Source: Aquaspirillum sp. LM1 (GTDB taxonomy: Bacteria; Pseudomonadota; Gammaproteobacteria; Burkholderiales; Aquaspirillaceae). From it: DNA of 64,000 nt. The stretch covers positions 1,116,001 to 1,180,000 of the forward strand of contig NZ_CP019509.1 in NCBI RefSeq assembly GCF_002002905.1, given 5' to 3'. Position 1 is the first letter of the stretch, and every line of letters starts with the position of its first letter. Made by a program: the position numbers and the translations under genes. Below, one piece after another: positions 17,557-26,760 of this stretch. Below the pieces are notes generated by a model. The model was not told where the DNA came from and ran no database searches. It worked only from the letters and a program-made list of their open reading frames with translations.

Positions 17557-18274
17557 CCTGATTGCGCTGACCCCACGCTGGCTGGTGATCGACAAGCATC
17601 CGGATGTGTCTTTTCATCGTGAACAGGCCGAGCATGGCCTGCTGGACGCCATCCGCGCCCATACCGGGCTGAGTGCGCTGTACCCGGTGCACCGGCTGGA
17701 CGCCATGACATCCGGCCTGCTGCTGTTTGCCCGCGACCCCGCCACCGCCGCCGAACTGGGCCGCGCCTGGCAGGCGGGCGAGGTGGGCAAGCTGTATCTG
17801 GCCATTGCACCGGGCAAACCCAGCAAAAAACAGGGCTGGGTGAAGGGCGATATGGACAAATCGCGTCGTGGCGGCTGGAAGCTGCTGCATAGCCAGCACA
17901 ATCCGGCCATCACCTGGTTTGACAGCTGCAGCCTGGCCCCCGGCCTGCGCCTGTATCTGCTGCGCCCCTATACTGGCCGCACCCACCAGCTGCGGGTGGC
18001 GCTGAAAAGCCTGGGCGTGCCGATTCTGGGCGATCCGCTGTATGCACCTGCCGGACAAGCTAGCGACCGTGGCTATCTGCACGCGGCATTGCTGGAGTTT
18101 CCACTGGAGGGACAGCGCTGGTGCTACCAGCGGCTGCCCAGCCGGGGGGCCTTGTTTACCGAGCCGGGTTGTCAGGCGCAGATGGCGGCGCTGCTGGCCG
18201 ACAGTGTGGCGCAGGGCAAAACCCTGCCCTTGGCCACCCCGGCCCGCCCCCCCGGTGACGCGCCACAGACGTAA
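17549..18274 (+). CDS. RluA-family RNA pseudouridine synthase
   Basis: This 241-residue protein has no S4 domain. The catalytic motif is YPVHRLDAMTSGLLLF (catalytic Asp), with GRTHQLRVALKSLG further on. It resembles the short Rlu-type proteins whose RNA target is not assigned. It is the third gene of the mnmC-cupin unit, giving that unit a tRNA/rRNA-modification theme. Confidence 0.88.
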   Translation: MFDLIALTPRWLVIDKHPDVSFHREQAEHGLLDAIRAHTGLSALYPVHRLDAMTSGLLLFARDPATAAELGRAWQAGEVGKLYLAIAPGKPSKKQGWVKGDMDKSRRGGWKLLHSQHNPAITWFDSCSLAPGLRLYLLRPYTGRTHQLRVALKSLGVPILGDPLYAPAGQASDRGYLHAALLEFPLEGQRWCYQRLPSRGALFTEPGCQAQMAALLADSVAQGKTLPLATPARPPGDAPQT

Positions 18275-18463
18275 TCACCTCATTCAATCGGCATTTTTTT
18301 GCGCTGGCGCAAATCGGCATGAATTGCCGGGTGAGTTGGATTGGATTCGCCGGGGTGGGCTGCTAGAATCGAATCAGGATCCCCCCAACGCGGGTAAGAT
18401 CCCCCATAACAGCCACGCCGCCAGCCTGGCCGGCGATAAGGCCACAAAGTGAGGAGATTCAAA

Positions 18464-19066
18464 ATGGACGCCCTGTTTCATCCCCTGCCCACCACCCCGC
18501 TGCCCGCCAACACCGATCTGCTGCACCTGGAAGACCGCCCTGGTCGCCCGGTAACCCACGACAGCTGTGCGCTGGAGGTGATGACCGACCTGCGCGTGCT
18601 CGATCCGGTCAGCATCATCGAAGACGCCACGCTGGACGCCGCCCATGCGCTGATGGTCAGCCGCGCCATCCGCCTGCTGTTCATCACCGACGACGAAGGC
18701 CACCTGACCGGCCTGGTCACCGCCACCGACGTGCTTGGCGAACGGCCCATGCAGCGCATCCACCAGGATGGCAAACGCCACAGCGAACTGCTGGTGCGCG
18801 AGGTAATGACCCCGCGCGCCGAACTGGACACGCTGATGCTCAAGGATGTCAGCCACGCCAAGGTGGGCCAGCTGATTGCCACGATGAAACAGCTGGGCCG
18901 TCAACATGCGCTGGTAGTCGAGCATAATGCCCACAGCGGCCATCACGAGTTGTGCGGGCTGTTTTCCACCTCGCATATTGCCCGCCGGCTGGGCGTTTCG
19001 CTGAACTTCATCCGCGTGCCGCAAACCTTCTCGGAAATCCAGCAGCGCCTGACTCACCCGGCCTGA
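18464..19066 (+). CDS. CBS-domain protein
   Basis: Two CBS motifs (about residues 38-100 and 110-185) make up almost all of the 200 residues (for example VMTDLRVLDPVSIIEDATLD, then REVMTPRAELDTLMLKDVSH). Such pairs usually bind adenosine nucleotides as energy or ligand sensors. No catalytic domain is attached. GAGGAG precedes the ATG at 18464. The partner protein cannot be inferred. Confidence 0.85.
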   Translation: MDALFHPLPTTPLPANTDLLHLEDRPGRPVTHDSCALEVMTDLRVLDPVSIIEDATLDAAHALMVSRAIRLLFITDDEGHLTGLVTATDVLGERPMQRIHQDGKRHSELLVREVMTPRAELDTLMLKDVSHAKVGQLIATMKQLGRQHALVVEHNAHSGHHELCGLFSTSHIARRLGVSLNFIRVPQTFSEIQQRLTHPA

Positions 19067-19125
19067 GCCGGCTGGACGCGGTGCCCCCTTCAGACGCGCA
19101 CCAGCCTCCAGCGCCTGTTGCGCAA

Positions 19126-19168
19126 GCCAATGAATCAGGCCCGGCACGCCGGGCCTGATTCATTGGCG
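19126..19168. terminator. Large perfect hairpin between convergent genes
   Basis: The stem GCCAATGAATCAGGCCCGGC/GGGCCTGATTCATTGGC with a short loop lies between the CBS gene and the convergent lipoprotein gene. It lacks a T-run. Confidence 0.6.
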
Positions 19169-19222
19169 CTGAAACCGGGCAGGCGGCCCAGACTCAGCCC
19201 AGCCCGCCCTGACCGGCGCGGT

Positions 19223-19438
19223 TTATTTCTTTGGCGTGGTCTGGTTGCCAATCACCCCGCCCACCACAGCCCCGCCCACGGTGCCCACCGTGCTGCCACC
19301 AGTCAGCACCGACCCGGCCACGCCGCCCACCGCCGCGCCAATTGCGGTATTGCGCTGACGCTTGTTCATGTCGGCGCAGGCGCCCAGGCTGCTTGCCAGC
19401 AATACGGCCATCAGGCCGATACTCAATTGACGGATCAT
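19223..19438 (-). CDS. Small glycine-zipper lipoprotein, OsmB-like
   Basis: The 71-residue product has a lipoprotein signal ending LGAC and then glycine-zipper repeats (TAIGAAVGGVAGSVLTGG, VGGAVVGGVIG) typical of outer-membrane 17-kDa/OsmB-type proteins. The start is the ATG with AAGGAG 6 bases upstream rather than the longer frame. The role is probably envelope or stress related; no enzyme function is expected. Confidence 0.82.
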   Translation of the reverse strand: MIRQLSIGLMAVLLASSLGACADMNKRQRNTAIGAAVGGVAGSVLTGGSTVGTVGGAVVGGVIGNQTTPKK

Positions 19439-19536
19439 TTTTTTCTCCTTGATTCCATGGTCTGCTCGGGGGCACATCTCCTGATATAGAGACCGCACTG
19501 GCCGGCAACGTTCCCGTGAACAAAAACAGGCTTTAC

Positions 19537-20625
19537 TCAGGCACGCGCGCCCATTGCCAGTGCGCGGGTTCTGCGCGCTGGCAGGTCTTCGGCCTTTGGT
19601 GTCAGCCAGCCGGCCAGTTGCTCGCGGCTGATCTGGGCCAGGGCGTCAACCCACACCGGGCTGGCGTTCAGGCAGGGGAGATAGCGGTATTCACCGCCGC
19701 CGGCGGTCAAAAAGGTTTCCTTGCCTTCCATGGCAATTTCTTCCAGGGTTTCCAGGCAGTCGGCGATAAAACCAGGGCAGATCACGTCCAGCTTGCCCAC
19801 CTTCTGCCGGCCCAGTTCGCGCAGCACGTCGCTGGTGTACGGCTTCACCCACTCGGTGCGGCCAAAGCGCGACTGAAAGCACACCACATAGTCGGCCTGA
19901 CTCAGCCCGAGTGCTTCGGCCAGCAGGCGGCCAGTCTTGTGGCATTCGCACGGGTAGGGGTCGCCCTTGTCCAGGGTATAGCGCGGCACGCCATGAAAGC
20001 TCATCAGCAGCTTGTCGCCCCGGCCATGGCGTTGCCAGTGTGCGCGCACCTGGCTGGCCAGCGCGGCAATATAGGCCGGGTGGTCATGAAAATGCCGCAC
20101 GGTGCGCAGCTCGGGCATATTGCGCAGCTGCATCAGCGTGGCAAACACCGCATCCAGCGCGCTGCCGCTGCTGGACGCGGCGTATTGCGGGTAAAGCGGA
20201 ATCACCAGCAGCTGGTCCACGCCCTGGGCGCGCAGCCGGCCAATCACGCTCTCCACCGAAGGCTGGCCGTAACGCATGGCAAAATCCACCACCACGCCGG
20301 CCTGGCCGTCCTGCGCCAGCCGGGCGGCCAGGGCTTCGGTCTGCTGGCGGGTATTGACCAGCAGCGGCGAGCCGTCCGGTGTCCAGATGGAGGCGTATTT
20401 TTCTGCCGACTTGCGCGGGCGGACATTTAGGATCACCCCGTTCAGAATCAGCGCCCACAGCCAGCGCGGCAGCTCCACCACCCGCCGGTCGGATAAAAAC
20501 TGCTTCAGGTAGGGGCGCAAGGCACCCGCCGTGGGGGCCGCCGGGGTGCCCAGATTCAGCAGCAGCACGCCCACACGCGCCGGGGCATCGTGACGGAAAC
20601 TCGGTTCAGGCAAAAAATCAGGCAT
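19537..20625 (-). CDS. hemH: Ferrochelatase
   Basis: HemH inserts ferrous iron into protoporphyrin IX, the last step of haem synthesis. The 362-residue protein starts the conserved region with [14 protein letters not shown]. It holds the metal-site motif LLMSFHGVP (catalytic His) and the C-terminal block [20 protein letters not shown] (conserved Glu). The length is normal for the bacterial enzyme. Confidence 0.96.
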   Translation of the reverse strand: MPDFLPEPSFRHDAPARVGVLLLNLGTPAAPTAGALRPYLKQFLSDRRVVELPRWLWALILNGVILNVRPRKSAEKYASIWTPDGSPLLVNTRQQTEALAARLAQDGQAGVVVDFAMRYGQPSVESVIGRLRAQGVDQLLVIPLYPQYAASSSGSALDAVFATLMQLRNMPELRTVRHFHDHPAYIAALASQVRAHWQRHGRGDKLLMSFHGVPRYTLDKGDPYPCECHKTGRLLAEALGLSQADYVVCFQSRFGRTEWVKPYTSDVLRELGRQKVGKLDVICPGFIADCLETLEEIAMEGKETFLTAGGGEYRYLPCLNASPVWVDALAQISREQLAGWLTPKAEDLPARRTRALAMGARA

Positions 20626-20724
20626 GGTTAACGGCTTTCGTGAACAGGGGAGACGGGCTTGGAACCGGGATGGCCGATAGCGTTCCCGCCGGCTGGCCGC
20701 CAGTTGGGAAGAAAGGCTACACGG

Positions 20725-23196
20725 TCAATCCAGGCTGAGCAGCACGCTGCGGTTGCCGCTGCTGTCTGCGGCGGACACCACGCCGGTTTGCTCCAGGCTT
20801 TCCATCAGCCGGATGGCGCGGTTGTAGCCCACTTGCAGCTCGCGCTGCAGATGGGTGACCGAGGCTTTGTCACTTTGCCGCACCAGGGTGACTGCCTCGT
20901 CGTACAGCGGGTCGAGCATGCTGTCTGGCAGCGCGGCACGGCGCGAACGCGGCAGGCCCACCGACGGATGGCCGTCGAGCAGGCCTTCCACGTAGTCGGG
21001 GCGACCGGTGCGGCGCAGAAAATCCACCACCTGCTGCACATCGCCATCGCTGACCCACGCGCCATGCACGCGCAGCGGATAGTCGGTGCCGGAGGGCTTG
21101 TATAGCATATCGCCCTGGCCCAGCAGGGTTTCTGCGCCCATCTGGTCAAGAATGGTGCGGCTGTCGATCTTGGACGCCACTTCAAAGGCAATCCGCGTTG
21201 GGATATTGGCCTTGATCAGGCCGGTAATCACGTCCACCGTCGGGCGCTGGGTGGCCAGCACCAGATGAATGCCGGCAGCGCGGGCTTTTTGCGCCAGCCG
21301 GGCAATCAGTTCTTCCACTTTCTTGCCGGTGGTCAGCATCAGATTGGCCAGCTCGTCCACCACCACCACGATGGCGGGCATCAGGTCCAGCGGCTGGGGG
21401 TCATCCGGGTCGGCAAACGGATCGGCAATCCGCTCGTCGCGGCTGTCGGCGTCGCGCAGTTTCTGGTTGTAGGCGGCCAGATTGCGCACGCCCATGGCCG
21501 ACAGCAGCCGGTAGCGGCGCTCCATTTCGCTGACACACCAGGCCAGCGCGTGGGCGGCCTGGCCCATGTCGGTAATCACCGGTGCCAGCAGGTGCGGAAT
21601 ATCCTGATAGGCCGACAGTTCCAGCATTTTTGGATCAATCAGCAGCAAACGCACTTCTTCTGGCGCGGCCTTGTACAGCAGCGAGACCAGCATGGCGTTC
21701 AGCGCCACCGACTTGCCCGAGCCAGTGGCCCCCGCCACCAGCACATGCGGCATGCGCGCCAGGTCCACCACCATGGGCTGGCCGGCAATATCCAGGCCCA
21801 GCGCCAGGCTCAGCCGCGACGGGCTGGACTGATACGCCGGCGAGGCAATCACTTCGGATACATACACGGTGCGCCGCTGTGGATTGGGCAGTTCCAGCCC
21901 CATGCAGGTTTTGCCGGGCAGGGTTTCCAGCACGCGCACCGAAGGGGTGGCCAGCGCCCTGGCCAGGTCCTTGCTCAGGCTGACCACCTGCGCGCCTTTC
22001 ACCCCTGCGGCTGGTGCCAGCTCGTAGCGGGTGACCACCGGGCCGGGGCAGGCAGCCACGACATTGACGGGCGCGCCAAATTCGGCCAGCTTGCTTTCAA
22101 TCAGCCGCGCGGTGCTGTCCCGTGCTTCGGCGCTAAGCGATGGCGAGCTTGCCGGCGCGGCGCTCAGCAGCTTGATCGGCGGCAGAATCGGGTCGGGCAG
22201 GTAGAGCCGGGGCGGGGCCAGCGGGTTGCGGCGCGGCGGCGGGGTGGGCTCGCTGGCTGGCGCAGGGGCGTCGGCCTGTGCGGCTTCAGCCGCCTCTGGC
22301 TGGGCGTTGTCTTCCATCATGTCCAGCACCGGCGGCTCATGCGCCGGGTCGTCGTGCATGCCCGGTTCAATCCGGCCATCCGGGGTCAGCACGGCGTCAT
22401 CGGCGGCATGGGGGGGCGTGGGCATGGCAGGGGCGCTGCTGTCGCCCGCCTCAGGGGTGTCGGGTGCGTCTGGTCTGGCGGGTGCCTCAGCGGCGGCCCT
22501 GTCCGGTTCGGCGCGGGCGGCGGGGCGTTCGCTGGATAAATCCTCATCGTCGCCCACCACTTGGCGGCGCAGCGCCAGCCAGGCGTCTTCCAGGCCGCCG
22601 CCAATGGCTTCCATGGCGTCCAGCCACGACATCTGGATGCACAGGGCCAGGCCAGCCACCATGCCCGCCATCAGCAGCACGGTGGCACCGGTAAACCCGA
22701 GCAACTGCTCCAGCTGCTGGCCCAGCATGCCGCCCAGAATCCCGCCCGCCGACAGCGGCAGCGCCACCTCCAGGCTATACAAACGGATGGCCTCAAATGC
22801 CGCGCTGCACAGCAGCAGCAGGGTAAAGCCGCCGTAGGCCATCAGCCCAGGCAGATCCAGGCTGAGCGACAGGCGGTCGTCGTCACGGTAGACACACCAG
22901 GTGATCAGCCCGGCCAGCGCCGCCAGCCACCAGGCCGACAGGCCAAACACAAACAGCAGCAAGTCGGCCAGCCACGCGCCCGCCGCCCCGGCCCAGTTAT
23001 GCGGGGCAGGCAAGTCGGCGCTGTGCGACCAGGAGTTGTCGTCAGGCGAATAGCTCGCCAGCGCCACCAGCAGAAACAGCGTGCAGGCCAACGCCAGCAG
23101 CCAGCCGGCCTGGTGCAGCAGCTTGGCCAGTTTGGGCGGCAGGGCGGGCGCGTCGTTGCGCACCACTGCGGGTTTTCGTTTTCTCAGAATTCGCAT
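20725..23196 (-). CDS. ftsK: DNA translocase FtsK
   Basis: FtsK is a septum-anchored DNA pump that resolves chromosome dimers with XerCD. The N-terminus has four to five membrane segments (about residues 25-190), followed by a long Pro/Ala/Glu-rich linker and then the motor. Walker A is GATGSGKS (about residue 485), with Walker B in [12 protein letters not shown]. The C-terminal winged-helix gamma domain ([20 protein letters not shown]) reads KOPS sites. The 823 residues are shorter than E. coli FtsK because the linker is shorter. Confidence 0.95.
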   Translation of the reverse strand: MRILRKRKPAVVRNDAPALPPKLAKLLHQAGWLLALACTLFLLVALASYSPDDNSWSHSADLPAPHNWAGAAGAWLADLLLFVFGLSAWWLAALAGLITWCVYRDDDRLSLSLDLPGLMAYGGFTLLLLCSAAFEAIRLYSLEVALPLSAGGILGGMLGQQLEQLLGFTGATVLLMAGMVAGLALCIQMSWLDAMEAIGGGLEDAWLALRRQVVGDDEDLSSERPAARAEPDRAAAEAPARPDAPDTPEAGDSSAPAMPTPPHAADDAVLTPDGRIEPGMHDDPAHEPPVLDMMEDNAQPEAAEAAQADAPAPASEPTPPPRRNPLAPPRLYLPDPILPPIKLLSAAPASSPSLSAEARDSTARLIESKLAEFGAPVNVVAACPGPVVTRYELAPAAGVKGAQVVSLSKDLARALATPSVRVLETLPGKTCMGLELPNPQRRTVYVSEVIASPAYQSSPSRLSLALGLDIAGQPMVVDLARMPHVLVAGATGSGKSVALNAMLVSLLYKAAPEEVRLLLIDPKMLELSAYQDIPHLLAPVITDMGQAAHALAWCVSEMERRYRLLSAMGVRNLAAYNQKLRDADSRDERIADPFADPDDPQPLDLMPAIVVVVDELANLMLTTGKKVEELIARLAQKARAAGIHLVLATQRPTVDVITGLIKANIPTRIAFEVASKIDSRTILDQMGAETLLGQGDMLYKPSGTDYPLRVHGAWVSDGDVQQVVDFLRRTGRPDYVEGLLDGHPSVGLPRSRRAALPDSMLDPLYDEAVTLVRQSDKASVTHLQRELQVGYNRAIRLMESLEQTGVVSAADSSGNRSVLLSLD

Positions 23197-23414
23197 GACA
23201 CGCGTTTGGGTTCGGAATCGAGCCGATTATAGCGAGGAATGCTGCAGCTGCGCGGGTGTTACTGCAGGCAAAGCCACAATATCCCGCGCTGAACAGGCCA
23301 GATATGCCAAAGCGCGACATTCTCGGTCGGGTTTTGCCCCACGCGGCTGCATTGCCACCGCGAGCTGGCTACACTGGCTGGCCAAACTTTCATTTCGCAT
23401 CAGGAGCGCCAGAC

Positions 23415-24029
23415 ATGGCATTCAGTGCAGCAGCGTATGGTGCCGGCCTGTCGGTGGGGCTGGGTTTACTGGTGGCCATTGGCCCGCAAAACGCTTTTGT
23501 GCTCAAGCAGGGCATTGCCAGGGCGCATAGTGGTACGGTGGTGGCGGTATGCATTGCCTGTGACATCCTGTTGATCACCCTGGGGGTGGTCGGGCTGGGG
23601 CAAACCCTCAGCCGCTCGCCACACTGGGTGCAGTGGGCCACCTGGGGTGGGGCCGGGTTTCTGGCGCTGTATGGCCTGCGGGCGTTCTGGGCGGCGTGGC
23701 GGCCCGGCGCGCTGGACACCCGTGGCACGGTGCAAACCACCCGGCGCGGGGCGATTCTCACCACGCTGGCGTTCACCCTGCTCAATCCTTATGTCTATCT
23801 GGACACCGTGGTGCTGATGGGCACGGTGTCCAGCCGGTTTGGCGAGGCGCTGTGGGCGTACTGGCTGGGCTGTGTCAGCGCTGCCGTGCTGTGGTTTGCC
23901 AGCATTGGCTTTCTGGCGGGCAAGCTGGCCCCGCTGTTTGCCCGCCCGGCCAGCTGGCGGGTGCTCGACAGCGTGGTGGGCGTGGTGATGTGCGCCACCG
24001 CCTGGCATTTGCTCACCCACTTTGCCTGA
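23415..24029 (+). CDS. LysE/ArgO-family amino acid exporter
   Basis: This 204-residue inner-membrane protein with about six hydrophobic segments starts with the signature GLSVGLGLLVAIGPQNAFVL. It also holds TLLNPYVYLDTVVLMG. It probably exports basic amino acids such as arginine or lysine. The ATG at 23415 follows AGGAG. No LysG/ArgP-type regulator is adjacent. Confidence 0.9.
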   Translation: MAFSAAAYGAGLSVGLGLLVAIGPQNAFVLKQGIARAHSGTVVAVCIACDILLITLGVVGLGQTLSRSPHWVQWATWGGAGFLALYGLRAFWAAWRPGALDTRGTVQTTRRGAILTTLAFTLLNPYVYLDTVVLMGTVSSRFGEALWAYWLGCVSAAVLWFASIGFLAGKLAPLFARPASWRVLDSVVGVVMCATAWHLLTHFA

Positions 24030-24162
24030 GCCACCATAGCCAGCACGCGTCAGCGCGCTGGCTTGTGCGCCAGACGCTGCATGAACTTATTCCCAAAAGG
24101 TGTTTGGCGCGGCCGGCTGCCGGCGGTATGCTCGCCAGACTTGACGCCAGAAAGCCCGAACC

Positions 24163-25338
24163 ATGAGCCACGCCCCGTTGCACCCGGAAACCCTTGCCAT
24201 CCGCGCCGGCAAGGAAACCTCGGATTATCAGGAACACAGCCAGGCGCTGTTTCTGACTTCCAGCTTCAAATCCGCCTCGGCTGCCGAAGCGGCCAAACTG
24301 TTTTCCGGGGAAATCCCCGGCTACACCTACTCGCGCTTTACCAACCCCACCGTCAGCGCCTTCCAGGCCCGGCTGGCGGCGCTGGAAGAAGGCGAGCGGG
24401 CGGTAGCCACCGCCAGCGGCATGGCCGCCATTCATGGCGTGGTGCAGGCTTATCTGTCGGCGGGCGACCATATCGTGGCTTCGCAAAGCCTGTTTGGTGC
24501 CACCGTTCAGTTGCTGTCCACCATCCTGACCCGGTTTGGCATTGAGGTGACGTTTGTGCCCGCCACCGACCTGGCCGCCTGGCAGGCTGCCATCCAGCCC
24601 AATACCAAGCTGTTTTACCTGGAAACCCCGTCCAACCCGCTGACCGAAATCATCGACATCCGCGCCGTGGCCGATATCGCCCATGGCTGCGGTGCGCTGC
24701 TGGCGGTGGACAACTGCTTCTGCTCGCCGGCGCTGCAAAAGCCGTTGACCCTGGGCGCCGATCTGGTGATTCACTCCGCCACCAAATACATCGACGGCCA
24801 GGGCCGCGTGCTGGGCGGTGCCGTGGTGGGCAGCCATGAACTGCTGGAAAAGCTGTATCTGTTTGTGCGCAGCGCCGGCCCCACCCTGTCGGCATTTAAC
24901 GCCTGGGTGCTGTTGTCCGGGCTGGAAACCCTGTTTGTGCGCATGGAGCGCCAGTGCGCCAACGCCCTGCAACTGGCCCGCTGGCTGGAAACCCACCCGG
25001 CCATCGAAAAAGTGTACTACCCCGGCCTGGAAAGCCACCCGCAGCACGCCCTGGCCATGCGCCAGCAAAGCGCCGGCGGCGCGGTGGTGAGCTTTATCGT
25101 CAAGGGCGGGCGCGAAGCGGCGTGGAAGCTGATTGATTCCACCCAGCTGGTGTCAATCACCGCCAACCTGGGCGATGTGAAAACCACCATCACCCACCCG
25201 GCCACCACCACGCATGGCCGCGTGGCACCGGAAGTGCGGGAAAAAGCCGGGATTGTCGAAGGCCTGGTGCGGGTGGCGGTGGGGCTGGAACACCCTGCCG
25301 ATGTGCAGGCCGATCTGGCGCGCGGGCTGGAAGGCTGA
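24163..25338 (+). CDS. metZ: O-succinylhomoserine sulfhydrylase
   Basis: This PLP enzyme makes homocysteine from O-succinylhomoserine and sulfide. The 391 residues belong to the Cys/Met-metabolism family. The PLP Lys is in LVIHSATKYIDGQGRVLGG, the motif YSRFTNPTVSAFQ is near the N-terminus and ASGMAAIHGVVQ follows. It matches MetZ rather than MetB in its N-terminus (HPETLAIRAGKETSDYQEHS). It is followed closely by a DUF1501 gene. Confidence 0.92.
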   Translation: MSHAPLHPETLAIRAGKETSDYQEHSQALFLTSSFKSASAAEAAKLFSGEIPGYTYSRFTNPTVSAFQARLAALEEGERAVATASGMAAIHGVVQAYLSAGDHIVASQSLFGATVQLLSTILTRFGIEVTFVPATDLAAWQAAIQPNTKLFYLETPSNPLTEIIDIRAVADIAHGCGALLAVDNCFCSPALQKPLTLGADLVIHSATKYIDGQGRVLGGAVVGSHELLEKLYLFVRSAGPTLSAFNAWVLLSGLETLFVRMERQCANALQLARWLETHPAIEKVYYPGLESHPQHALAMRQQSAGGAVVSFIVKGGREAAWKLIDSTQLVSITANLGDVKTTITHPATTTHGRVAPEVREKAGIVEGLVRVAVGLEHPADVQADLARGLEG

Positions 25339-25359
25339 TTGCCCGCAGCTCAGCGCCCG

Positions 25360-26535
25360 ATGCCCTCTTTAGTCAATCACCCTCGCCGCCAGCTGATTGG
25401 CGCACTGGCGCTGGCCCCCTTCGCGCTGGCGGCACGCAGCTGGGCCAGCCCGGCCAGCCAGGGCGAAGGACGCATGCTGGTGGTGCTGCTGCGCGGCGGG
25501 CTGGATGGCCTGTTTGCCTTTTCGCCCAGCGCCGATCCACGCTGGACCAGCGCGCGCCCCACCCTGTCCCGCCTGGCGCTGACCCAGGGCCTGCCGCTGT
25601 CCGGCAGCGGTTTTGTTGCCCACCCGGCGCTGCCCGAGCTGGCCGCCTTGTATCAGGCCGGTGAACTGCTGTTTTGCCCGACCGCCGGCACACCGGATGT
25701 CAGTCGCAGCCATTTCCAGTCGCAGGATGTGTTCGAGCTGGGGAACGGCCAGATCATGGCCGCCAGCGGTTTCATGGCCCGGCTGGCCAGCGCGCTGGCG
25801 GGCCGGCCCGCCGCCAGCTTCAGCGCCGGCTTCCCCTTGTGCCTGAGCGGCAGCGCATCGCTACCCATGCACATTCCACTCAGTCAATCCGGTATGCGCC
25901 TGAACAAGGGGCCGGCGCTCGACGCCATTCTCCAGGCACACGCCCATCTGCCCAGTGGCGTGATGCTGCAGCAGGCGCTGGACATCCAGCGCGTGCTGGA
26001 TAGCCGTGATCCAGACCAGGCTGCACGCGGCGCGGCCCCGTTAAGCGGCTGGCCGGCGCTGGCCCGGCAAATGGGCCTGCTGCTGCGCCAGCAGCCCGAC
26101 TGGGCGCTGTCGTTCATCGACCTGGGCGGCATGGATAGCCACGCAGCCCAGGCCACGACGCTGGCCGGGCTGCTGCGCCAATTGTCCTTGGGCATCCAGG
26201 CACTCAAGGACAGCCTGGGCCAGGAAGAGTGGGCGCGAACCCGGCTGGTGGTGATGAGCGAGTTTGGCCGCACCGTGCAGGAAAACAGCAGCGCCGGCAC
26301 CGACCACGGCCATGGCGGCCTGGCCTTGCTGGCCGGCGGCGGGCTGGGCCGCCCGCGCATGCTGGGCGACTTTCCCGGTTTGCAGCCCGCTGCGCTGTTT
26401 GAAGGTCGCGATCTGCCGGTGCTGCTTGACTGGCGCAGCCTGCTGGCAGAAACCGCCCGCGCCAGCTTTGGCCTGTCTGAGCGGGCGCTGGACAGCGTGT
26501 TTCCAGGCCGGCCCAGGGTGGCCTGGACACTCTGA
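25360..26535 (+). CDS. DUF1501 exported protein
   Basis: This roughly 391-residue protein has an N-terminal twin-arginine-like signal (HPRRQLIGALALAPFALAA). The body matches the DUF1501 family (LVVLLRGGLDGL, then WALSFIDLGGMDSHAAQ and VVMSEFGRTVQENSSAGTDH), which is related to the alkaline-phosphatase/sulfatase fold. DUF1501 genes often sit next to DUF1800 genes; none is seen here. The start is the ATG at 25360 in preference to the TTG 21 bases upstream. The function is unknown. Confidence 0.8.
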   Translation: MPSLVNHPRRQLIGALALAPFALAARSWASPASQGEGRMLVVLLRGGLDGLFAFSPSADPRWTSARPTLSRLALTQGLPLSGSGFVAHPALPELAALYQAGELLFCPTAGTPDVSRSHFQSQDVFELGNGQIMAASGFMARLASALAGRPAASFSAGFPLCLSGSASLPMHIPLSQSGMRLNKGPALDAILQAHAHLPSGVMLQQALDIQRVLDSRDPDQAARGAAPLSGWPALARQMGLLLRQQPDWALSFIDLGGMDSHAAQATTLAGLLRQLSLGIQALKDSLGQEEWARTRLVVMSEFGRTVQENSSAGTDHGHGGLALLAGGGLGRPRMLGDFPGLQPAALFEGRDLPVLLDWRSLLAETARASFGLSERALDSVFPGRPRVAWTL

Positions 26536-26760
26536 CGCGGGGTTTCTCCCGGCTGAAATCCCCTCCGGATGTGCTGTCCAGCCCGGCTCCGTCAACCAAA
26601 TCCCGCTTCAGCCGTTAATTCCGACACAGCAGGTCGCCTAGAACCTGTGCCTTCGGCGCATCGCAGTGACGATGCGCCATCTCATCACGCGTGCCATCCC
26701 TGAAGCGTTTCCCCGGACCATATTGCCGGGAGGGTGGCTTCATTTCTGGATGTTTTTCTG